The notes below the pieces were generated by a model. It searched no databases, was not told the origin of the DNA, and saw nothing but the letters and a program-made list of their open reading frames with translations. Position numbers and translations under genes: made by a program. Shown here one piece after another: positions 57,201 through 62,927 of a DNA stretch of 62,927 nt. Position 1 is the first letter of the stretch, and the number at the start of each line of letters is the position of its first letter. The stretch comes from Chytridium lagenaria (lineage: Eukaryota > Chytridiomycota > Chytridiomycetes > Chytridiales > Chytridiaceae), in assembly GCA_025449115.1 (NCBI GenBank), contig JAHLKC010000184.1, positions 1-62,927 on the forward strand, in the 5' to 3' direction.

Positions 57201-57564
57201 GAATGAGGTTGGAATGTTGGGACGGTGAAGGTGAGCCGTTATTATTTTCTTACACACCTGCTCCACCTTTATCGTTGGTATGTTGACTAACGTATTTTTT
57301 TTAGAATGTTACGGCGTATTTTGGGGCACTTGTGCATACCCTTCTTCTCGTGTCGCTTCTTGTGCTCATGCTTCGACGTGTTTATTTGTGGGCGAAACAG
57401 TTTTACATTTCGCGGCGGGCGGCTGCTGCTACGTCGGCGTCTGGAACTGCAGAGAAGACGATGGGGAGCGAAAAGCGCAGTGCTACATTTGTCTGGCGCC
57501 GGTAAAGATGGAAGCGAGAAGGTTGCTAAAGTTGATGGGACCGAGCTGAAGGCTGGGAAGTAAA
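54258..57564 (+). CDS. Fungal TRP-like membrane channel with inserted 15-residue repeats, multi-exon, broken frames
   Basis: ATG at 54258 (MPASAVRKRR) is followed by a hydrophobic signal segment and an ML-like luminal domain (YENCGGASSALKILSSVV, DFCSM, GRDLLGCFNIRFDFDYN). Transmembrane segment 1 follows at about 55030-55070 (SGFLLALSALLGV), then a roughly 280-residue Pro-rich stretch with tandem 15-residue repeats (55380-55900). The channel region follows: LFDVIYYFQFITLTGQLQLN, IIQSGLNPVIFFPAALITL and ASLVLALLCVFLPSFLLAP. Later segments are IALQGFIVGLY and LVQPLLLVIVELGFVAAFW, with the last near 57306-57370. These match fungal TRP/Flc-type proteins. At least four frame breaks are present. Confidence 0.75.
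55380..55905 (+). repeat. Coding tandem repeat, about 11 units of 15 residues
   Basis: Units follow the pattern GPATFSNPAPNDLPA with variation at several positions. A frame break near 55680 splits the array. It lies between TM1 and TM2 of the TRP-like protein, so probably in one loop. Repeats are Pro/Ser/Thr-rich and could be disordered or glycosylated. Confidence 0.85.
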
Positions 57565-58002
57565 TGAGATTGCGGCTGGTTCGCAAGTTTCACCCTTCTA
57601 TGCGTGGTAACTTTTTTCATCAAGTTTTTCGGTGCTTAGAACGGCTTTGTCAAGTTTACGGCTTACTTTTTGGCCATCTTTATTACATTTAATCCCATCG
57701 TGCTGTTTGTTTATTTGTTTGTGTTTTTCTTCGTTTCCCTTTATCAGTTCAGTCGTTCCGCTTATAATCCGTTCGGTTACCATTCTCCTTTTTTTGAAAC
57801 TTCTTTAGATACACTCTTTGTATTGTTGAGAGTATAGAGACGTGAATAATAAACCGCGTAGTTCTGAATGGGGACGGGTTCTTGCCTTATTGATTGGTGA
57901 TAGACGACCAAAAAGTTGCTTGTAAGCGGACAAACAAAAAATTGCTGTTCTTGAAGGATACCGACACCCATCACCCTCCCATCCCCCTAACATCACCCCA
58001 TC
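57565..58002. other. Intergenic
   Basis: Sequence between the TRP-like gene and VPS2. No gene or repeat seen. It should hold the VPS2 promoter. Confidence 0.45.
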
Positions 58003-58970
58003 ATGGACTGGCTCTTCGGCTCCCGCAAAACACCCGCCGAGATGCTCAAGCAGCATCAACGGGCGCTTACAAAAGCGCAACGAGACCTCGACAGGGAACG
58101 CACGAAACTCGAGCAACAGGAGAAGAAGTTGATTGCGGATATCAAGAAATCGGCAAAGGCGAATCAGATGGTTAGGTCTTTGAGTTGATGAGGATGTTAA
58201 CTTTTGAGGTAGAACGCTTGCAAGATTATGGCAAAGGATCTTGTAAGGACGAGACGGTATATACAAAAGTTTATCAGATGAAGACGCAGTTGCAGGCTGT
58301 GGGGTTAAGGATACAGGTACGTTCAACCTGTCTCATCCCTTCTCGTCCTTTTCTTCCCTATGCTCTTTTCCCCTTAATTATTATCAACCCCGTCCTAATT
58401 CTTTCTCGCAGACAATGCGCTCCAACCAAGCGATGGCGGATGCCATGAAAGGCTGCACAAAGCCATGCGATCGATGAATAAGAACGTCAACATGCCTGAG
58501 ATCTCAAAGATTATGATGGATTTTGAGAAGGAGAGTGAGATGATGGATATGAAGGAGGAGATGATGAATGACGCTATTGATGATGTGATGGAGGAGGAGG
58601 CGGATGAGGATGAGGAGAATGCGATTGTGAATCAGGTGTTGGATGAGATTGGGATTAGTTTGAATCAGTCGGTGAGTTTATGGGCGTGTGTATTTGGTGG
58701 TATTGTTTCTCTTTTGCATCACCCGCGTCGGAGAGGGTTTTGTCAAGCTTTTGCTTTTTGTTGTTGCTTTTTCGGGGGACGTCACCTCTCCTGTTATTTC
58801 ACCGTCATTCCTCTGTATCATATTACTTATTACGTAACTATCTAACTTATCCAGCTCGCCGACGCACCCACAACAAAGATTGGTCAAAAAGCTGTGGCCG
58901 AATCCTCTGACGGGCTTATGATGGCGGACGACGCGGACCTTCAAGCTCGTCTTGAAGTCTCCGAAAAGGT
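58003..58970 (+). CDS. VPS2: ESCRT-III subunit Vps2/CHMP2-like, 4+ exons, two frame breaks
   Basis: Exon 1 (58003-58170) encodes MDWLFGSRKTPAEMLKQHQR and the basic coiled coil to KANQM. A 42-base intron (58171-58212) leads to NACKIMAKDLVRTRRYIQKF in exon 2 (58213-58316). Exon 3 (58412-58671) gives AMADAMKG and KAMRSMNKNVNMPEISKIMM, then MDMKEEMMNDAIDD. Exon 4 starts at 58855. All are hallmark Snf7-family segments of Vps2 (CHMP2A), which recruits Vps4 for membrane scission. One base appears missing near 58275 and another near 58458. The final residues, normally an Leu-rich MIM1 helix (LQARLE...), begin correctly but the exact end is unclear. Confidence 0.9.
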
Positions 58971-59541
58971 TAATGCCGCTGGACGTTTTCTTTATCAATG
59001 CTGCTTCATTCTTGTTGTCACGTTTACCTCATTATCTTGGAATATATATACATGTGTACAGTTATACGAGTTTCTTTGAAGGTAGTGTGTTTGAATGTAA
59101 TGCAAACTTTGGCATCGACTTTGTCTGGTTAAAGTTCTCAACGCCGAGCACTCAGAAGCACGTACAAGCAGAAGAAGCATCGTAAAACAAAGTGAAATTG
59201 TGCGGTAATATGTAATATATGAATGTAGTATTTGTATGTGCACATGCGACGCTAAAACGTAATGGAAAACAATAATACGTCCATCAAAAACCACTTTTTG
59301 CTAGAAACCTAGCCGCATTCCCACCCTTCTTTCCCAGATTCGATATACTCGAAGTGACCCACTCTTTTTCAAGCCCGACCCCCTTTCCCGTTCTGAGCGA
59401 CCAACAAATTCGCGTTCGAATTCACTCTGCTCCCCATCGACGACGACGCATTCGCAAGACTCTGATTTGAAGCTGTGCTGTTCACACTCTTTATCGGTTT
59501 AAAACTCGCCATCGTTACAGAAGCTGCCGATTCGGATTTTT
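58971..59541. other. Intergenic
   Basis: Possible extra VPS2 3' exon at about 59130-59195. Otherwise nothing recognised. Confidence 0.35.
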
Positions 59542-60376
59542 TCAAACCCCCGCGCCATCATCCTCATTCAACTTTTGCAATAAGGACGGACTTCGGGATC
59601 GAATTTGGCACTTTCCTGCGACGCCTGATACAATAAGATTTGAACCCAAAGATCCTCTTCTGGATCGTCCACCCGTCAAAGGAACCTCTCCAGCTTCTAA
59701 CGCGGGACCGCCAACCCCCCTCCCGAACCTCCTTAAAGTCGCCATAGTCTCTGCATGCTGCACCATCTCATGATCCTCCATCTCCCACACGAACTTCTTC
59801 AAATACCCATGTACCGCCATTCCTAACGACATGACCCACATGAAAGCGCACCCGCTTTGAAACGCAATCCAAGCGACAGCGCGATCACAACCTGGTGGAC
59901 GATGGGCGGATTTAGGATCACATGTGGAGTTGAGGAGGATGCCGGTGATGATCGGTGATGGGAGCCATGCGAGGGTGATAAAGGCGTCGGCAGTAAGCTC
60001 TATGATGAGGCAGGTCCGAGAGGACCAGGGGTCGGAGAACACAGGGGTGATGTGAAGGGAGATGAGGAGGAAGGAGGCCATGGGACCGAGGAGGAGAGTG
60101 AGGATCCAGGTGTAGGTGACAAGGGGTCGGAGGGATTGGGAGTCAATGAGAGCAGAGTCAAGGGTATAGAGGAGGTACCAGAGGCTTTGCGGAGTCAGTA
60201 ATAACAGTGTCAGCAATCAAATCAACCAACATGCTAACAACGAAAGAGCGTCAATTACCCCAAACATAAAAACCTTGCAAAAACCTCAACGGATACCGCC
60301 ACCTCATCGATATCTCAACATGATGATCCTTTCTCGATGACTCTACAAACGCTTTATGAACATAATACCTTGCCAT
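59542..60376 (-). CDS. Four-helix MARVEL-like membrane protein
   Basis: ATG at 60376 (MARYYVHKAFVE) starts exon 1, which ends YPLRFLQGFYVWG at a GTAATT donor near 60257. After an intron of about 74 bases, exon 2 encodes four hydrophobic segments: LWYLLYTLDSAL, TWILTLLLGPMASFLLISLH, LTADAFITLAWLPSPIITGI and AWIAFQSGCAFMWVMSLGMA. A basic and Ser-rich tail ends at 59542. Topology and length are like fungal MARVEL-domain proteins of membrane microdomains. The family assignment is by topology only. Confidence 0.55.
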
Positions 60377-61034
60377 TCGAACCAAACAACGTTTAGTGCG
60401 GAGAGCCTTTAGAAAAGGCGGCTTGACGGCAAGCAGCCTCCGTCGATACGTTAAAGTTCAATGGAAGAGGGTGGAGATGCAGAAGGCTGTATAGGGATAG
60501 ACGTTTTTCAGAGCACAAAGGATGGACATCACCAAAGATCCGGAATAGATGGCTTTAAGGGATTGACATAGAACTTAACTAGAACTCACGCGATAAGCTC
60601 TCACCATGGAATCCAAGTTGAGATTCAGGCTTCGCCATCGCTCTTGATGTCCACCCGAGTTGGTTGAAAGCAGGTACATTTTTAACGCATTTATTCAATA
60701 AGAGAATGAAACGCCGTTTATATTGGGTATCGCGGTTCATTACTAAATAGTAATATGTTTCGTCTTCTTTCCACGCTCACGACGATAAACTCCTACGGCC
60801 ATGTGGTGAGGTAAAGGGGGAGCTGGTGTCATGGCCATGGTACTGTTTTTCTTCAAATCGTCCAAACAGGAAGAAGAATGCGTCGAAGGCAGGCCAAGTA
60901 TCGCCAAACTCGTCCGTTTGGCTCTTCGATAGACAAGACATTGCATTTAAAGAGTCTTGTACTTTCAACTTCACCGTCTCACTGCTTCCGCCTCCTTTCC
61001 CTCACCATCCATTCCATCACCATCCCTCTTCTCT
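60377..61034. other. Intergenic
   Basis: No convincing gene. Open frames on both strands near 60743-60974 overlap each other and lack family resemblance. Confidence 0.4.
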
Positions 61035-61286
61035 TCACCATCCTCCTCTAATGTCGATATCATCTTCGCCGTCTTCGTCTTCACCATCGGTGATATCTTC
61101 TCCCGGACTCCATCTCCTCAACTGCCCAAACATGTTCCGGCAGACTCTGCATCTGCCACCGGAAGCTTGACGCATGGCACAGCGTAGACAGAGACACGGG
61201 CATCCGCAGGGAACAGCAGCGTAGGCAATCGGGTTCACGGTACATACGAGACAAGGAGGTGCAGCCGGGGGGACAGCAGTTGGCAT
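61035..61286 (-). CDS. Small RING-type zinc finger protein
   Basis: From ATG at 61286 the product reads MPTAVPPAAPPCLVCTV, then PCGCPCLCLRCAMRQ, GGRCRVCRNMF and an acidic tail. This is a C3HC4-type RING pattern (Cys-x2-Cys, PCGx, CLC, CxxC) in which the usual His after PCG is replaced by Cys. RING proteins are generally E3 ubiquitin ligases. Additional upstream exons are possible because the frame continues open to about 61316. Homology should be checked because the His-to-Cys change may alter zinc binding. Confidence 0.65.
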   Translation of the reverse strand: MPTAVPPAAPPCLVCTVNPIAYAAVPCGCPCLCLRCAMRQASGGRCRVCRNMFGQLRRWSPGEDITDGEDEDGEDDIDIRGGW

Positions 61287-61507
61287 GCCGTGCGGTGCGC
61301 TCGTTGATTTTTGCAAAGTTTTTCAACAGCCCGAAATAGATAAGTGGTCATATTCTGTCATTGCGCTGCCCACTGCAACAGGGACGAGTAATCACAGCAT
61401 CAGGATATCATGATTTTTCTACTACCTCTGGATTTGAACTCTTCAAAGCAGCCGGAATACATAACTTATAATGCGACAGCGATTGCAAGTGTCATTAAGT
61501 ATCAGTC
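61287..61507. other. Intergenic or intron
   Basis: No gene recognised between the RING and MYND loci. Confidence 0.35.
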
Positions 61508-62441
61508 CTACAACTCCTCTAGACGCGGCCCGCGTTTCATCAAGTTTAAAAGACTTGGATCCTCTTTGATTTTTCTCATCCAGTAAATATGCGTCAGTGT
61601 GTTGAGAAGCCGTTGGTTCTCAGAGACGACCTCGCACATCTCGCGATGAAACTTCCAATCTGCCATCTGGCATTCCTTTGAGCAGTAATACTCCCCACAC
61701 TGGCACCGTCCCCGGGTCAACGTTTTGCATTCATCACACTTTCTCTCTGCATCCTCCATCCATCGATCATCATATTTTTCGATGACCAACCATAGTTCCT
61801 CCGCGTTCCATCAATTCAGGAATAGTCATTTCCTTTTGTTCAAGGGTGACGAGGGAACTGAAGCAAGAAGCCGAACCTTGCATGAATAGCTTGATGCTCC
61901 AAACAAGTGCGTTTAACGTTCTGCATACCTCCGAAATCAGAGTAATGCTCATTAACAAAGTAATAACGCCTATCCATCGTCCTCTGCTGCCAGCTTGAGT
62001 CAAGAGCCACCTTCACTGATGGCATCATGCTTTGGTGGGAAATACGCACTTGGATTTTTTGTCCATTCAGGACCTCCTGGGTAGAGTGGGGGAGGTGTTT
62101 CGGAAACTTACTGATGAATCCAAGGTACTCTGGAGGACCTTGACTCATTGCGCCGTTGAGGTGGTGCGTTCCGGGAGACCTTGTTCCTGTCACGCTTGCG
62201 TTGTTCTCGTTCATCTGCTTCCGCTTGCTTCTTTGCCTCAACCTCAATTGCATCTTCTGCTTGCCAATGTTCTGCCAGCTTTACCAAAAGCTTTCTTAAT
62301 CATGGATGCAGATTCTGTAATCCCCTTCTCCTCCCTCAATATTTTTTCGACGTCCTTGAAGGTGATGGAGGGCGTCTCAAGGCGCATTGCCGCTATCTTT
62401 TCGATGAGGTCGTTGAGATCAGCCATCTTTCCAACTTCCAA
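61508..62441 (-). CDS. MYND zinc finger protein, broken frames
   Basis: ATG at 62441 gives MEVGKMADLNDLIEKI and a helical segment (FKDVEKILREE, SMIKKAFGKAG). A frame change then leads to EVEAKKQAEADE, a charged helix. The end (61789-61508) is a MYND finger: CDECKTLTRGRCQCGEYYC followed by CQMADWKFHREMC, with the family's Cys/His spacing. MYND domains are protein-interaction modules. The N-terminal part gives no further clue. Three or so frame changes lie between. Confidence 0.7.
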
Positions 62442-62927
62442 GTTGGCCTGACAATTCTAAGACTAAGCAAGACTATGGCTCCTTCTGTTGTCAGGTGAGC
62501 GCGTATTCTTCACATAAGATATCAAGGTAGCTTGAGGATTGGATTGAGGATGCTGATACTGTGATCGTATATACTCAAGGCCTGAAAATCCTCACTCAAA
62601 CCATTGACGATCATCACAGTTTGGAACATGTTCGAGTACGAGCGACGATATCTGGATATGCTTTCAACTTTGGAAGGTGTTTTTTTTTTATTTTACGCAT
62701 TACTCTACGCGCATCGTCCATTTCAGCTAATACGACATGAATTGCGAAAATTAATGTAAAATATAGCTTTAACATACATTATTCTATTATAAAAAAGAGA
62801 TTACAAAGATGATCGCCAACAATCAATATCTCATCACGAGGTTTTGTTTTTAAAAGTAAGTGCACCCTTCGTGCTTGACAGGCAACGCCAAAGTCTCATC
62901 AAGACCCAACTCCACCATCTTGCTCTC
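62442..62927. other. Window edge, no firm gene
   Basis: A possible first exon ATG at 62629 (MFEYERRYLDMLSTLE) followed by a GTG donor-like site is the only coding hint. Support is weak. Confidence 0.25.

Overview
The window is a piece of a fungal nuclear genome, most likely a zoosporic (chytrid-like) or other early-diverging fungus. The evidence is fungal-type gene families (a TRP-like channel with an ML-like luminal domain, WSC-type secreted proteins, fungal threonine synthase, a Crinkler/FunK1-like kinase, F-box/ankyrin proteins), very short GT-AG introns (about 37-100 nt), and a mixture of Ty3/gypsy, DIRS-like tyrosine-recombinase, Ty1/copia and hAT elements. The lineage is inferred, not proven.

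Bases 1-17132 are a nest of retroelements. A degenerate plus-strand chromovirus (1-4807) carries an APE/ExoIII-like endonuclease domain, an integrase, a GPY-like module and a chromodomain, and ends in a TG...CA LTR of about 938 bp. Next is a degenerate DIRS-like element (about 4808-10866) with gag, RT, RNase H and tyrosine recombinase, followed by a highly structured 3' region between two direct repeats. A minus-strand LTR element (about 10868-17132) then follows. It uses the same LTR family and has a tRNA-type primer binding site, but its internal ORFs have no recognisable polymerase, so it looks non-autonomous.

Bases 17133-29100 mix host genes and transposons: a possible DUF6818-like gene, a Crinkler/FunK1-type kinase-like gene, threonine synthase, a secreted WSC-CAP protein, and a BED-hAT transposon abutting a Ty1/copia RNase H fragment.

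Bases 29463-62441 are mainly host genes: a WSC-like membrane protein, a Sel1-repeat gene whose 3' end is present in three tandem copies, a large repeat protein with exon triplication, an F-box/ankyrin protein, a beta-rich protein with weak LiaF-like character, NAD kinase, a secreted FG-GAP protein, a TRP-like channel with an inserted Pro-rich 15-residue repeat, the ESCRT-III subunit Vps2, a MARVEL-like membrane protein, a RING protein and a MYND protein.

Almost every host gene, including highly conserved ones (threonine synthase, NAD kinase, Vps2), is interrupted by one or a few single-base frame breaks, often in C or G runs. The simplest reading is homopolymer error in an unpolished assembly rather than mass pseudogenisation. 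Gene boundaries below are therefore given as loci, and many reading frames must be stitched.
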